Assembly (NCBI GenBank): GCA_963741505.1
Contig: CAVUIJ010000002.1
Location: 248,001 to 312,000 of the forward strand
Length of the DNA stretch: 64,000 bases
Origin: JAKFWF01 sp963741505
Lineage (GTDB): Bacteria; Pseudomonadota; Alphaproteobacteria; Rhizobiales; Hyphomicrobiaceae
Reading direction: 5' to 3'
Part shown: one piece after another, positions 20,285 through 29,927 of the stretch
Numbering within the stretch: the stretch's first letter is position 1
Layout of the letters: each line of letters starts with the position of its first letter
Translations under genes and position numbers: made by a program
The notes under the pieces: model-generated
Told to the model about the DNA's origin: nothing
The model's input: the letters and a program-made list of their open reading frames with translations, nothing else
The model's database searches: none

Positions 20285-21058
20285 ATGACCTACCAGACCA
20301 TCATCGTCGAGACCCGCGGCCGGGTCGGCCTCGTCACGCTCAACCGGCCGCAGGCGTTGAATGCGCTCAACTCGGCCCTGATCGGCGATCTTACCAAGGC
20401 ACTCGATGCCTTCGAGGCGGACGACAACATCGGCTGCGTCGTCATCACCGGCTCTGACAAGGCATTCGCCGCCGGCGCCGACATCAAGGAGATGCAGTCC
20501 AAGACCTACATGGACGTCTACAGGAGCGACTTCATCGAATCCTGGCAGCGGGTCACCCATTGCCGCAAGCCGGTGATCGCGGCGGTGGCCGGCTTCGCCC
20601 TTGGCGGCGGTTGCGAGCTGGCCATGATGTGCGACTTCATCATCGCGGCTGACACCGCGAAGTTCGGCCAGCCGGAGATCAAGTTGGCGGTCATTCCGGG
20701 CTCTGGCGGCACGCAGCGGCTCACCCGCTTCGTCGGCAAGTCGAAGGCGATGGAAATGTGTCTCACCGGCCGCATGATGGATGCAGCCGAAGCGGAGCGG
20801 TCGGGTCTCGTCAGCCGCGTGGTGCCGGCGGCCGATCTGCTCAACGAGGCGCTGAAGGCGGCCGAGACGATCGCATCGATGTCGCTGCCGGCGGTGATGA
20901 TGACCAAGGAGGCGGTCAATCGTGCCTACGAGACGACGCTGACCGAGGGCGTGCGCTTCGAGCGCCGCGTGTTCCACTCGCTGTTTGCGACCGAGGACCA
21001 GAAGGAAGGCATGGCAGCCTTCGCCGAGAAGCGCAAGGCGCAGTTCAAGCACCGCTGA
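20285..21058 (+). CDS. Enoyl-CoA hydratase
   Basis: 257 residues, crotonase fold. Hydrates trans-2-enoyl-CoA in fatty-acid oxidation or related pathways. The oxyanion hole sequences AFAAGADIKEM and AGFALGGGCELAMMCD are intact, and the catalytic Glu region GQPEIKLAVIPGSGGTQRLT is complete, so activity is expected. Overall it resembles the short-chain enoyl-CoA hydratases of this order. The ATG at 20285 follows GGAGG. It lies behind the CAP gene on the same strand with a 104-base gap. Confidence 0.93.
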   Translation: MTYQTIIVETRGRVGLVTLNRPQALNALNSALIGDLTKALDAFEADDNIGCVVITGSDKAFAAGADIKEMQSKTYMDVYRSDFIESWQRVTHCRKPVIAAVAGFALGGGCELAMMCDFIIAADTAKFGQPEIKLAVIPGSGGTQRLTRFVGKSKAMEMCLTGRMMDAAEAERSGLVSRVVPAADLLNEALKAAETIASMSLPAVMMTKEAVNRAYETTLTEGVRFERRVFHSLFATEDQKEGMAAFAEKRKAQFKHR

Positions 21059-21079
21059 TGCGGCGGCCGCCGTTCGCGA

Positions 21080-22180
21080 TTACAGTCGTCGACGGGTGGC
21101 GGCGTGAGTTGCCTGCCGCATCAGGAACAGGTGGCGGACGGCCACGATGAACAGCAACGCCGCTCCGCCCTGGTGCAGCAGCGCGAGATGCAGCGGCACG
21201 ACCGCGAGCAGCGTCCAGATGCCGAGCGCCGCTTGCGCCAGCACCGCCGAGGCGAGCAGCCAGGCCGAGCCGCGCACGCTCGCGTCGTCGGCGCTGCGGA
21301 TCACACCGACGGCATGCGCCAGCGCTGCCAGCGCCAGGACGTAGGCCAGTAATCGGTGATTGAACTGCACCGCGGTATGATTTTCGAACAGGTTCAACCA
21401 CCACGGCGACAGCGTGGCGAGCCCGTTGGGCACCAGCTTTGCGTCCATCAGCGGCCAGGTGTTGTAGGTCAAGCCCGCTTTGAGCCCAGCGACGAACGCA
21501 CCGGCGATCACCTGCAGGAAAACGAGCCCAGCGATGGCCGTCGCCATCCGCACCTGTCCGCGCGTGATCGTGCGCAGGGCGATCGTCTGCGGCTCGCGGT
21601 CGCCGAGCTTCATGCCCTGCCACTGCAAGCCGCCAAGCACGAGGAAGGCCAGCGCCAGATGCAGCGCCAGCCGATACTGGCTGACATCGACGCGCGCGCT
21701 CAAGCCCGACTGCACCATGAACCAGCCGACGAAGCCCTGCAGGCCGCCAAGCACCAGCAGTCCCAGAAGCGGCACTTTCATGTCGGCGCGCAATCGCCCG
21801 CCGAGCCAGAACCAGGCGAGTGGCAGTGCGAACGCGGCACCGATCAGCCGGCCGAGAAACCGGTGCCCCCATTCCCACCAGAAAATCGCCTTGAAGCCTT
21901 CGAGGCTCATGCCCTTGTTGATCTCGGCATACTGCGGGATCGTCTTGTACTTTGCGAATGCCTCGAGCCACGCCGCTTCCGACAGCGGCGGGATCGCGCC
22001 CATGATCGGCTGCCACTCGGTGATCGACAGGCCACTGCCGGTCAGCCGCGTGGCGCCGCCGACGGTCACCATCGCCACCACTAGCGCGGCGACCACAAAC
22101 AACCACCAGCGCACCGCCCGGTCGACGTCGGCGGCGCCCGGCGCGATCGGCATGGTATATGGCTTGGCTTGGCCCGGCAT
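21080..22180 (-). CDS. ctaA: Haem A synthase (COX15/CtaA)
   Basis: 366 residues, eight membrane helices. Oxidises haem O to haem A for aa3-type cytochrome oxidase. The first helix starts after AVRWWLFVVAALVVAMVTVGG; GGATRLTGSGLSITEWQPIMG, the loop WWEWGHRFLGRLIG with a haem-ligand His, FENHTAVQFNHRLLAY and LLHQGGAALLF (C-terminal His) are the family marks of the alphaproteobacterial and mitochondrial type. AGGAG stands eight bases before the ATG. Confidence 0.95.
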   Translation of the reverse strand: MPGQAKPYTMPIAPGAADVDRAVRWWLFVVAALVVAMVTVGGATRLTGSGLSITEWQPIMGAIPPLSEAAWLEAFAKYKTIPQYAEINKGMSLEGFKAIFWWEWGHRFLGRLIGAAFALPLAWFWLGGRLRADMKVPLLGLLVLGGLQGFVGWFMVQSGLSARVDVSQYRLALHLALAFLVLGGLQWQGMKLGDREPQTIALRTITRGQVRMATAIAGLVFLQVIAGAFVAGLKAGLTYNTWPLMDAKLVPNGLATLSPWWLNLFENHTAVQFNHRLLAYVLALAALAHAVGVIRSADDASVRGSAWLLASAVLAQAALGIWTLLAVVPLHLALLHQGGAALLFIVAVRHLFLMRQATHAATRRRL

Positions 22181-22282
22181 CGCGGGTCTCCTGTAACTGC
22201 GTCGGCGTTGTGATAGGCAACCTGTCGCGCTTCAACAATGCGCCCAACCGGCGCGGGCGCACGATGCCAAGGAGGTCAATCG

Positions 22283-22501
22283 ATGTCGATCCGCACGCGC
22301 AAGCTGATTGGGACCGTGGCGTTGCTCGCGCTGATTGCCGTCTATGCCCTGCTGGCAGTGGCGGTGGCCATGGTGCTCCAGATGCAGAGCGCCAGCAAGA
22401 TGGTGGAGTTCGCCTACTACGTGCTGGCCGGCACGCTGTGGACGATCCCCGCCGGCGTCATCGTCTGGTGGATGCAGCGACCGGACCAGCCGGCGCCATG
22501 A
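22283..22501 (+). CDS. DUF2842 family small membrane protein
   Basis: 72 residues: SIRTRKLIGTVALLALIAV opens the first helix and FAYYVLAGTLWTIPAGVIVWWM forms the second. This two-helix pattern with IRTRKLIGT at the start fits DUF2842, found mainly in alphaproteobacteria and of unknown function. A full AAGGAGGT site seven bases ahead of the ATG fixes the start. Divergent from ctaA. Confidence 0.8.
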   Translation: MSIRTRKLIGTVALLALIAVYALLAVAVAMVLQMQSASKMVEFAYYVLAGTLWTIPAGVIVWWMQRPDQPAP

Positions 22502-22514
22502 AGCCCGGCCCCGC

Positions 22515-23580
22515 TCACGGGCTGGTCAGCGACTCGCGGCTAAACAGGTTCCAGAACGCGAACGGCGCGCCGGTCAGCAGCACCTCGACATAACGGCCGT
22601 GCTGGTATTCGCCATTGAGCGAAACCCGCGGCAGGCTGGTCAGGGCATCGCGATGGCCGCCGTTGATCAGCCCCTTGCGGGTGGTCACCGCGGTCCTGCA
22701 GCCAATGTCGGCGGCGATCTTGAAGTCGCGCGGCGTGGCACTCCTGGCGCAGCCGTAGGGGAAGCTGAAATGACGGCACGGCCGGCCGATCTCGGCTTCG
22801 ATACGGGCAATGCTGTCGGCGATCTCGGCCCTCGCCGCGTCGGGCGCGAGCATCGCCACCGCCATGTGCCGCACGGTATGGGCGCCGATCGTCACCAGCG
22901 GATCGGCAGCGAGCGAACGGATCTCGTCCCAGGTCATGATCAGGTCGCGGCAAAGGCCGGCGATATCGACACCGGCGCCGGCTGCCAGATCCCGCACCAC
23001 CTGTCGCGATCGCTCTTCCGGCAGCCTGCGCAGCCACCAGTAGATGGTGTCGTAGCTGCTCGCCTTCTCCGCCGCCGTGGCGCAGGGCAGAGTGCGCACC
23101 GCGCCGGCCATCTGCACGATCAACCGATTGCGAGCGGCGAACCACATCCTCGAGCACCAGCCACCAAAGCTCGCCACGGCCATCGGGAAAGTCGGTGGGC
23201 ACGTAAATTGTGAACGGCACGCCGTGCCGCTTCAGAATGGGATAGGCGTGGACCAGACTGTCACGGTAGCCGTCGTCGAACGTGAAGCAGGCGAACGGAC
23301 GGGCCGAACTGGTCCGACCGGCGATGCGGTCGGCTGCGTCATCGAGGGACAGAAACTCGAACCCGGCCTCCCGAACCTGGGTCAGCACGGCGTCGAGGAA
23401 GTCCGGTGTCACCCGCAGAATGCCATTCGGATCGAACGGCCGCGCCGGTTGCGGCAGCACCTGATGCAGGGTGAAGATCGCCCCGTGTCCGCGCGTCAGC
23501 GGCGCAAACAGCGAGCCGAGCCCGGAATAATGCAGGGCCGACAACGCCGTCTTCAGCATCCGGGTCGAGACGCGGCTCAT
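22515..23580 (-). CDS. Polysaccharide deacetylase family protein, frameshifted
   Basis: NodB-fold deacetylase. The first frame shows GAIFTLHQVLPQP, then the metal motif FACFTFDDGYRDSL (catalytic Asp and first metal Asp) and GVPFTIYVPTDFPD. One extra base at 23136-23137 shifts the frame, and the rest follows: IGAHTVRHMAVAML (metal His pair), then RPCRHFSFPYG, ending FSRESLTSP. The restored protein has 354 residues. The position downstream of a Wzz/GumC-like gene suggests that it deacetylates the exopolysaccharide made by this island. Confidence 0.87.
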
Positions 23581-23722
23581 ATGGTCCTGGTGTTCCGGCG
23601 GCGGGGCAAGCGGTTGAACACCGCTCGACCATGCAAGGGGCGTGCAGGTCTGCTCGCGCGCTGTCGGCAATTCGGGAAACGACGGACGGTATGGTTAAGC
23701 CTTCGCTACCGAACGGCGATGC

Positions 23723-25957
23723 TCACGACCGCGCTGCACCAACTTCGCCGGCGAGACCGCGGGCCGGCACGCCGCGTCTGGTGGGTGCCGCGGCGTTCGC
23801 AGCAGCAGTGCGCTCGAAGCGGATGACGTCGAGATCGCTGACCTCGAAACCGAGGAAGCTGCCAGGCTCCGCCTCGATCAGCGGCTGGCGCTTCCTGGGC
23901 TCGCAAACGGTGACGCCGGCATCGAAGCGACCCTCGATGGTCTGGAACAGCTGGCGGGCCGCCTCGAAGCTGCCCACCACCACGATGTGGTCGTAGGCCT
24001 CGTCGAGGGCATCGAGCACAAGGTTCAGCCGGTCGGCGTCCTCGGCCGTTGCCAAATCGGCAAGAGCCTCGCCGCAGGCGATGAAGTGGGCCTCACTACC
24101 TGGCAGCTGGGCAATCACGCCCTCGAACGACGCCTCGCCCTGCAGCAGGTCGGTGATACCCGGATTCCGGGCGATGCCGATCGCCTCGGCGCAACCGGCG
24201 CCGTCCAGGTTCCAATCGACCAGGACGACCTGCTTGCCGGCCCTGGCAAGCGCGCCGACCAGGGCGATGGCCTCGGCCGCGGCGTCGATCAGCCGGCCCT
24301 CGGGCGCGACCATGGTGCGGAACCCGGACTGGGTCACCGAAGCCGTCAGCAGCCGGCTCGCGAGCTTGTCGATCGAGTTGAGATTGGCAGTCTCGGTCAC
24401 GGCCGACTTCGCCGGCGCCGCAGTGGCCGGGGCGGCGACGGCCGCGACAGCCGCGCCGGCAGGAGGCGCAAGCGCACGGCCCACCGCCGGCTCGACGCCA
24501 CCCAATGACGACGGCAGCGGGCGGCTCGGCACGGTGCCGCCATTGACGCCCGGCACGCCGCGCGCACCGGTCAGCAGATCCCGGGTGACGATGAAGGCGA
24601 GGCCCATGAGGAAGGTGCCGGCCATCGCCAGGATCGAGAACGGCGCCTTCTTCGGGAAGGTCGGCACGCTCGACGGGCGGGCCTGGGCGACGATGCGGGC
24701 CTCGATCGGCACCGACTTGGTAGCGACCACGGTCTTGTTGTCCTCGAGCTGGCGCTGCAGGCGCTCGAGTTCGGCGCGCTTGCTCTTGGCCGAGGCCTCG
24801 AGCGAACGCAGCTTCGCGTCGTCGCCGCTGGTCGAGACGACGCGGCCCTTCAACTCGGCGATCTGCTTGCTGATGGCTTCGACGCGCAGCGACGCCACGC
24901 GCGCCTCCTTCTCGAGGCTGACGTTAAGCTTCTGCACCTCGCCGGTGATCTGGCGCTTCAATCCGGCGAGATCGGCATTGAGCTGCTGCATGCGCGGGTG
25001 GCGAGCTAGCAGCGTCGCCGAAAGCTCCGAGATGCTGCGCTCGAGGCGAACGCGCTGCTGCTCCAGGTTCTGGATCAGCGGCGACCGCTGCGCCTCAGGC
25101 GACGACCCGGCATTGCCGGCCTGCATCATCTCGCGGGCGGAGCGCCACTTCAACTCGGCGTCGCTCTTTTGGACGTCGGCGCGCGACAGCTCGGCTGTCA
25201 ACTCGCTCAGCCGCTGATCGATCAGCGGCGTCTTCTGCTGGCCGCCGATGGTGCGATCGATCGCAACGCGGGTGCGCTCGATCTCGGCTTCGGCATCGAT
25301 CAGCTCGCGGCGCAGCTGATCGACTTGCGGCACCAGCGCCTTGACGACGTCATTGGTATCCTCGACCACGTCCTTGACCAGCGCGTTGCGATATTCCTCG
25401 GCCAATCGGTTGGCGAAGCTCGCAGCAAGGATTGGATCGGCCGACGAGAAGCGAATGTTGATCGACCGGCTTTCTTTCGGCGAGGCAATCTCGAGTTGCC
25501 TGGCGATTGCGGCCAGCACCGTGTCGTCCACCGTCTCGCTGTCGCGCAACTTGGCGAGCCCGAGCATGCGCGAGACCTTGGTATAGAGATCGAGATCACC
25601 AACGCGCGGATTGAATTCCGGCAATTCGGCGAGCTTGAGCTCATTTGCGACCTTGAGCAGCAGATCGGTGCTGAGCAGCGCCTTGACCTGGGTATTGATG
25701 GCGGCCGCATCCATTCGCGGCGTAACGCTGTCGGGCGTGCCGGCCTTGTTGCCGTCCGGGAACGGATTGCTCGTCTTGGCGACGATCGCGAGTTGGGTTT
25801 CGGACGTATAGCGCGACGCCATGGTCGACAGCAGTCCGAACGTCACCACGCCGGCGCCGATCGTGGCCATCAGCAGTCGCGGCAGGCCGCGCCGGACCGC
25901 GCCCCACAGCGACACGATATCGATGTCGTCTGGATTGGCTGGGGTATTCGAGCGCAT
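23723..25957 (-). CDS. Wzz/GumC-type polysaccharide co-polymerase with degenerate tyrosine-kinase-like domain
   Basis: 744 residues. An N-terminal Wzz domain starts DIVSLWGAVRRGLPRLLM (first helix about 27-48), a long coiled-coil periplasmic domain (about 170-440) follows, and the second helix comes after the Pro-rich RPSSVPTFPKKAPF. The cytoplasmic C-terminal third resembles BY-kinase/CpsD ATPases: it keeps a Walker A'-like KQVVLVDWNLDG, but the P-loop position reads APEGRLIDAAAEA with no GKT/GKS. The Tyr-rich tail is missing too. It should set chain length and couple export, yet probably does not autophosphorylate. Divergent from the Wza-like gene. Confidence 0.88.
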   Translation of the reverse strand: MRSNTPANPDDIDIVSLWGAVRRGLPRLLMATIGAGVVTFGLLSTMASRYTSETQLAIVAKTSNPFPDGNKAGTPDSVTPRMDAAAINTQVKALLSTDLLLKVANELKLAELPEFNPRVGDLDLYTKVSRMLGLAKLRDSETVDDTVLAAIARQLEIASPKESRSINIRFSSADPILAASFANRLAEEYRNALVKDVVEDTNDVVKALVPQVDQLRRELIDAEAEIERTRVAIDRTIGGQQKTPLIDQRLSELTAELSRADVQKSDAELKWRSAREMMQAGNAGSSPEAQRSPLIQNLEQQRVRLERSISELSATLLARHPRMQQLNADLAGLKRQITGEVQKLNVSLEKEARVASLRVEAISKQIAELKGRVVSTSGDDAKLRSLEASAKSKRAELERLQRQLEDNKTVVATKSVPIEARIVAQARPSSVPTFPKKAPFSILAMAGTFLMGLAFIVTRDLLTGARGVPGVNGGTVPSRPLPSSLGGVEPAVGRALAPPAGAAVAAVAAPATAAPAKSAVTETANLNSIDKLASRLLTASVTQSGFRTMVAPEGRLIDAAAEAIALVGALARAGKQVVLVDWNLDGAGCAEAIGIARNPGITDLLQGEASFEGVIAQLPGSEAHFIACGEALADLATAEDADRLNLVLDALDEAYDHIVVVGSFEAARQLFQTIEGRFDAGVTVCEPRKRQPLIEAEPGSFLGFEVSDLDVIRFERTAAANAAAPTRRGVPARGLAGEVGAARS

Positions 25958-26116
25958 GGACCGCGACCTATAAAGGTTTGATTTGTGTGCCGGATTAGAA
26001 CGCCGCGAAGTTGCGAAACGATTAACCGTGCCGAACGAACACACGTATTCGCCGTTTCTTAACCAGTGGCCGGGTAGAACGGGAGCAACGGATTTTTCCT
26101 GCAAGGATCGGGTTAT

Positions 26117-26821
26117 ATGCCCCCGCGCTTCGTCGCATTGTCGGCCTTCGTTGCACTGGCGCTCGGCGCCTGCGCCCACGACGGGTCGGGCGGAGAACCG
26201 TCGGTGCTCGATCAGCTGTCCTCGCGCGGCGAGCCTGTTGGCGAAGCAGTCGCAGCACCGGCCAGCCCGCCGCCGGTGCACGCCGCTGCCGTGCAGTCCT
26301 GGGGCGACCCCGGTTCGGCTCCGTTCGGCCCCGCCGGTCCCAAGGCGGTGGCGTCGACCGACGGGCCTTACCTGCTCGACACCGGCGACCGCCTGCGCGT
26401 GTTCGTCTACGGCCAGCCCAATTTGTCGCGCCTCTACATTGTCGACCACGACGGCCGCATCACGGTACCGTTGATCGGCGCCGTCAAGGCCCGCGGCCAG
26501 ACCACCTCGGCACTCGAAAGCGCGATCCGCTCGCGCCTCGGTGCCCAGTTCGTCAAGGACCCGCAGGTCACCGTCGATGTGCAACAGAACCGCCCGTTCT
26601 TCATCCTGGGCGAAGTCCGCAGCGCCGGACAATACCCCTACGTCAGCGGCATGACGGTCGAAACCGCGGTGGCGATCGCCGGTGGCTACTCCGAGCGCGC
26701 CAACGAACGACGCATGAAGCTCACGCGCCGCATCGACGGCATGGTCGACGTCATGGAAGTGCCACCGGACTACGTCGTCCAGCCGGGCGACACCGTCTAC
26801 ATCTACGAGCGCTTCTTCTGA
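26117..26821 (+). CDS. Wza-type polysaccharide export lipoprotein
   Basis: 234 residues. A lipoprotein signal ends in LALGAC with acylated Cys19. After a low-complexity Ala/Pro linker comes the poly-export domain (DGPYLLDTGDRLRVFVYGQP, DGRITVPLIGAVKARG, DPQVTVDV), then the SLBB region (FFILGEVRSAGQYPYVSGMT). It is shorter than E. coli Wza, like the single-SLBB members of alphaproteobacterial export systems. It should form the outer-membrane channel working with the divergent Wzz/GumC-type protein; AAGGAT precedes the ATG. Confidence 0.9.
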   Translation: MPPRFVALSAFVALALGACAHDGSGGEPSVLDQLSSRGEPVGEAVAAPASPPPVHAAAVQSWGDPGSAPFGPAGPKAVASTDGPYLLDTGDRLRVFVYGQPNLSRLYIVDHDGRITVPLIGAVKARGQTTSALESAIRSRLGAQFVKDPQVTVDVQQNRPFFILGEVRSAGQYPYVSGMTVETAVAIAGGYSERANERRMKLTRRIDGMVDVMEVPPDYVVQPGDTVYIYERFF

Positions 26822-26891
26822 TTAACCGAAGCTTGTCGCTTCCGCGCTAGCGTGACCGTTCCAGGACTAACGGCGCGCCAGGCCTTCGAGG

Positions 26892-28016
26892 ATGTCCAAG
26901 CTTCGCGTTCTTCATTGCCTGCGCGCACCGGTCGGCGGACTGTTCCGCCACGTCCGCGATCTCGCCGCCGCCCAGGCGGCGGCCGGCCACGATGTCGCCG
27001 TCCTCGCCGACAGCGCCGCCAACGATGGCCTGACCGACCAGCGCCTCGCGGAACTCGCGCGGCATCTATCGCTCGGCCTCCACCGCGCCGCGATGAGCCG
27101 CGACATCGGCTGGCGCGACGTGACCGCCGCCGGCGCCGCGACCGCCCTCGCCCGCCGCCTCGCGATCGACGTCATCCACGGCCACGGCGCCAAGGGCGGC
27201 GCCTATGCCCGCCTCGCCGGGCGGCGCCTGAAAGCGGCCGGCCGCCGGCTCGGCGCATTCTACACCCCGCACGGCGGCAGCCTGCACTACCCGCCGACGA
27301 GCCTGAAGGGCCGCATCTTCATGGGCCTCGAACGGCACCTCGCCGACGCCACCGACGGCATCATCTTCGAGAGCGCCTATTCGTCGCGGGTCTATGCCGC
27401 CCAGGTCGGCACGCCTGTCTGCGCAACGCGGGTGATCCCGAACGGCCTGCTGCCGCACGAGTTCACCCACCATGCCGCCGCGGCCGGCGCCAGCGATCTC
27501 CTGTTCATCGGCGAGCTCAGGCAGCTGAAGGGCGTCGACTTGCTGCTGCACGCCATCGCCGCGATGACGAGGCGTGAGCCGGTCACCGCCACCATCGTCG
27601 GCGACGGTCCGGAGGCCGGGGCGTTCCAAGCGCTCTCGGCCAGCCTCGGCCTTGCCGCCCGGGTAAACTTTGCGGGCGCCATGCCGGCCGGCCGCGCCTT
27701 CCCGTTCGGTCGCGTCATGGTCATGCCGTCGCGGGCCGAGAGCTTCCCCTACATTGTGCTCGAGGCCGCAGCCGCAGGCATCCCGCTCATTGCAACGGCG
27801 GTCGGCGGTATCCCGGAGATCGTCGCCGGTACCGATACCGTCCTCGTCGCGCCCGACAATGTCATGGCACTGCGCGATGCGATCGCCGCCGCCCTGGCCG
27901 ATCCGGCGGCAGCGGCCGCCCGCGCCGCGCAGCTGCAAAAGGTCGTCGCCGCACGCTTCACGGTGGATCGCATGGCGTCCGAGATTCTGACGTTCTATGG
28001 CGAAGCGTCGCGTTAA
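26892..28016 (+). CDS. Glycosyltransferase family 4
   Basis: 374 residues, GT-B fold. LRVLHCLRAPVGGLFRHVRD begins the acceptor domain; IHGHGAKGGAYARLAGR and YTPHGGSLHYPP resemble exopolysaccharide GT4 enzymes; the donor domain shows LLFIGELRQLKGVDLLL and the E-x7-E retaining signature in SRAESFPYIVLEAAAAGIPL. It adds a sugar from a nucleotide donor to the growing lipid-linked unit, in the cytoplasm at the membrane. It lies 70 bases behind the Wza-like gene and is probably in the same operon. Confidence 0.9.
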   Translation: MSKLRVLHCLRAPVGGLFRHVRDLAAAQAAAGHDVAVLADSAANDGLTDQRLAELARHLSLGLHRAAMSRDIGWRDVTAAGAATALARRLAIDVIHGHGAKGGAYARLAGRRLKAAGRRLGAFYTPHGGSLHYPPTSLKGRIFMGLERHLADATDGIIFESAYSSRVYAAQVGTPVCATRVIPNGLLPHEFTHHAAAAGASDLLFIGELRQLKGVDLLLHAIAAMTRREPVTATIVGDGPEAGAFQALSASLGLAARVNFAGAMPAGRAFPFGRVMVMPSRAESFPYIVLEAAAAGIPLIATAVGGIPEIVAGTDTVLVAPDNVMALRDAIAAALADPAAAAARAAQLQKVVAARFTVDRMASEILTFYGEASR

Positions 28017-28078
28017 GCATCGTCGCCAACGCCCATTCCCTTCCGATTTCCTAAGACCCGTACCAAAAGCCCGAATAT

Positions 28079-28094
28079 TGGCACGGCGCGTGCT
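28079..28094 (+). promoter_or_regulatory. Sigma-54-type promoter (-24/-12)
   Basis: TGGCACGGCGCGTGCT matches TGGCACG-N4-TTGCW except for one base, with GG and GC exactly twelve bases apart. It stands about 50 bases before the WcaJ-type gene, in the 130-base gap after the glycosyltransferase. If used, initiation of exopolysaccharide synthesis would need RpoN and an enhancer-binding activator; none is encoded in the window. Confidence 0.55.
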
Positions 28095-28145
28095 TGAGGC
28101 GTTCACGACCCTTTCCGGTCGAGTGAGCCTCAAGAGTTGACACCG

Positions 28146-29654
28146 ATGCCGAATATGTCCGCCGCCGATGCCCATGCCGTTGCCACGGCGCCGATCTCGC
28201 TGCACATCCCCCGCCTCGCCGATTTCCGCTTTGCCGACCGCTCGAGCCTGATCTCGCCGGCGATACTGGGCATGCTCGCCAAGGCGGCGGAGGCGCTGAT
28301 CGTTGCTGTGAGCGGCCTCGCCATCGCCCACGGCTACCTCGACGCGGAGGACCTCGGTGCCACCAAGCTCTATTGGCTCGCGATCACCGCCACAGCCCTG
28401 ATGACGGCGGTGGTGTTCGATGTTTTGGGGCTCTATCGGGTCCAGGCGCTGACATCGCCGTTGCGCCAGCTGCCGCGCATAGCGCTCGGCTGGAGCATCA
28501 CAATTGGGCTGCTGATGATGTCGGTGTTCTTCCTCAAGATCGGCCCCGAGCTCAGCCGCGTCTGGCTCGCCGTGTGGTTCACCTTCGGCGCCGCCGCACT
28601 CGCGACCGACCGTCTCGTTCTGGCACTGGTGACACGGACCCTGGTCAAGCGTGGCCGCCTCACCCGTCGAGCCGTGATCTACGGCAGCGGCGAGGCGGCA
28701 GAGCAGCTGATCGCCCGCCTCGAAGCCGATGCCGAGAGCGACCTGCGCATCTGCGGCGTGTTCGACGACCGCAGCGAGGAGCGCGCCGGCAGCCTCGTGT
28801 CGGGCTACCCAAACCTCGGCCGGCTGGCCGAGCTGCTGGCCTTCGGGCGCAAGGCCCGCGTCGATCTCGTCATCATGGCGATGCCGCTGTCGGCGGAGAC
28901 GCGCATCAACCAGGTCCTGAAGGCACTCGCCATCCTGCCGGTCGACATCCGCCTTGCCGCGCAGCAGTCGCAGCTGCGGTTCAGCCCGCGCACCTACTCC
29001 TTCATCGGCTCGACCGCCCTGATCGATCTTGCCGACAAGCCGCTCGACGACTGGGCGACGGTGGTGAAGTGGCTGTTCGACAAGATCGTCGGATCGATCG
29101 CCCTCGTGCTGCTGCTGCCGGTGCTGGCCGCCGTCGCCATCGCCATCAAGCTCGACAGCCGTGGCCCGGCGCTGTTCCGCCAGAAGCGCTACGGCTTCAA
29201 CAACGAGCTGATCGAGGTGTTCAAGTTCCGCTCGATGTACACCGAGATGAGCGACGCCACCGCCGCCAAACTCGTCACCCGCGACGATCCCCGCGTCACC
29301 CGCGTCGGCCGCTTCATCCGCAAGTCGAGCCTCGACGAATTGCCGCAGCTCTTCAACGTGATGAACGGCTCCCTGTCGCTGGTTGGCCCGCGTCCGCACG
29401 CGCTGCACGCCAAGGCCGCCGACCGCCTCTACGACGAGGTCGTCGACGACTACTTCGCCCGTCACAAGGTCAAGCCCGGCATCACCGGCTGGGCCCAGAT
29501 CAACGGCTGGCGCGGCGAGACCGACACCGCCGAAAAGATCCAGAAGCGCGTCGAGTTCGACCTCTACTACATCAACAACTGGTCGGTGTTCCTCGACCTC
29601 TACATTCTGCTCAAGACGCCGGTGTCGCTGCTGACCACCAGGAATGCGTACTGA
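28146..29654 (+). CDS. Undecaprenyl-phosphate sugar-1-phosphate transferase (WcaJ type)
   Basis: About 502 residues. Four or five N-terminal helices (from AILGMLAKAAEALIVAV), a CoA-binding-like central domain (RRAVIYGSGEAAEQLIARLE) and a further helix precede the C-terminal bacterial sugar transferase domain: FRQKRYGFNNELIEVFKFRSM, RVTRVGRFIRKSSLDELPQL, NGSLSLVGPRPHA, VKPGITGWAQINGWRGETDT. It starts repeat-unit assembly by moving a hexose-1-phosphate onto undecaprenyl phosphate. The ATG at 28146 is chosen; a TTG three codons earlier is possible. A sigma-54-like promoter lies upstream. Confidence 0.93.
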   Translation: MPNMSAADAHAVATAPISLHIPRLADFRFADRSSLISPAILGMLAKAAEALIVAVSGLAIAHGYLDAEDLGATKLYWLAITATALMTAVVFDVLGLYRVQALTSPLRQLPRIALGWSITIGLLMMSVFFLKIGPELSRVWLAVWFTFGAAALATDRLVLALVTRTLVKRGRLTRRAVIYGSGEAAEQLIARLEADAESDLRICGVFDDRSEERAGSLVSGYPNLGRLAELLAFGRKARVDLVIMAMPLSAETRINQVLKALAILPVDIRLAAQQSQLRFSPRTYSFIGSTALIDLADKPLDDWATVVKWLFDKIVGSIALVLLLPVLAAVAIAIKLDSRGPALFRQKRYGFNNELIEVFKFRSMYTEMSDATAAKLVTRDDPRVTRVGRFIRKSSLDELPQLFNVMNGSLSLVGPRPHALHAKAADRLYDEVVDDYFARHKVKPGITGWAQINGWRGETDTAEKIQKRVEFDLYYINNWSVFLDLYILLKTPVSLLTTRNAY

Positions 29655-29704
29655 TTCCCACCGGCCTCACGGCCGACCCGCTGCATATCAAACGAGTCGC
29701 GCCG

Positions 29705-29807
29705 CGTAGGTTAGGTTAGGCCGCCCACTAGCGGCCGTAACCCAACAACCTCGACCACCCGTGGAATGTTGGGTTACGCGCCAATTGGGGCGCTAACCCA
29801 ACCTACG
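29705..29807. repeat. Double-hairpin intergenic repeat
   Basis: Outer arms CGTAGGTTaGGTTA (29705-29718) and TAACCCAACCTACG (29794-29807) pair with one mismatch. Within them are one hairpin around GGCCGC-CCACTA-GCGGCC and another with GTTGGGTTA (29768-29776) and TAACCCAAC (29794-29802). Repeats built on GGTTGGGTTA are common between genes in proteobacteria. Located after the WcaJ-type gene; may act as a terminator. Confidence 0.6.
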
Positions 29808-29927
29808 ACCCGGCTTACGCCCAGGCCTGTTCGCCTGTTATTTTTTGGAGCCGATCCGGTCCGCTCCTTGCAGGAGACCAGGCTGAACCAACGGTAAAGC
29901 CCGCCACCCTGCTCAAGAGACGTTCTC

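Noticed and set aside
27066..29465. 799-codon open frame antisense to the GT4 and WcaJ-type genes
   Set aside because: Spans two well-supported genes on the other strand and has no family resemblance.
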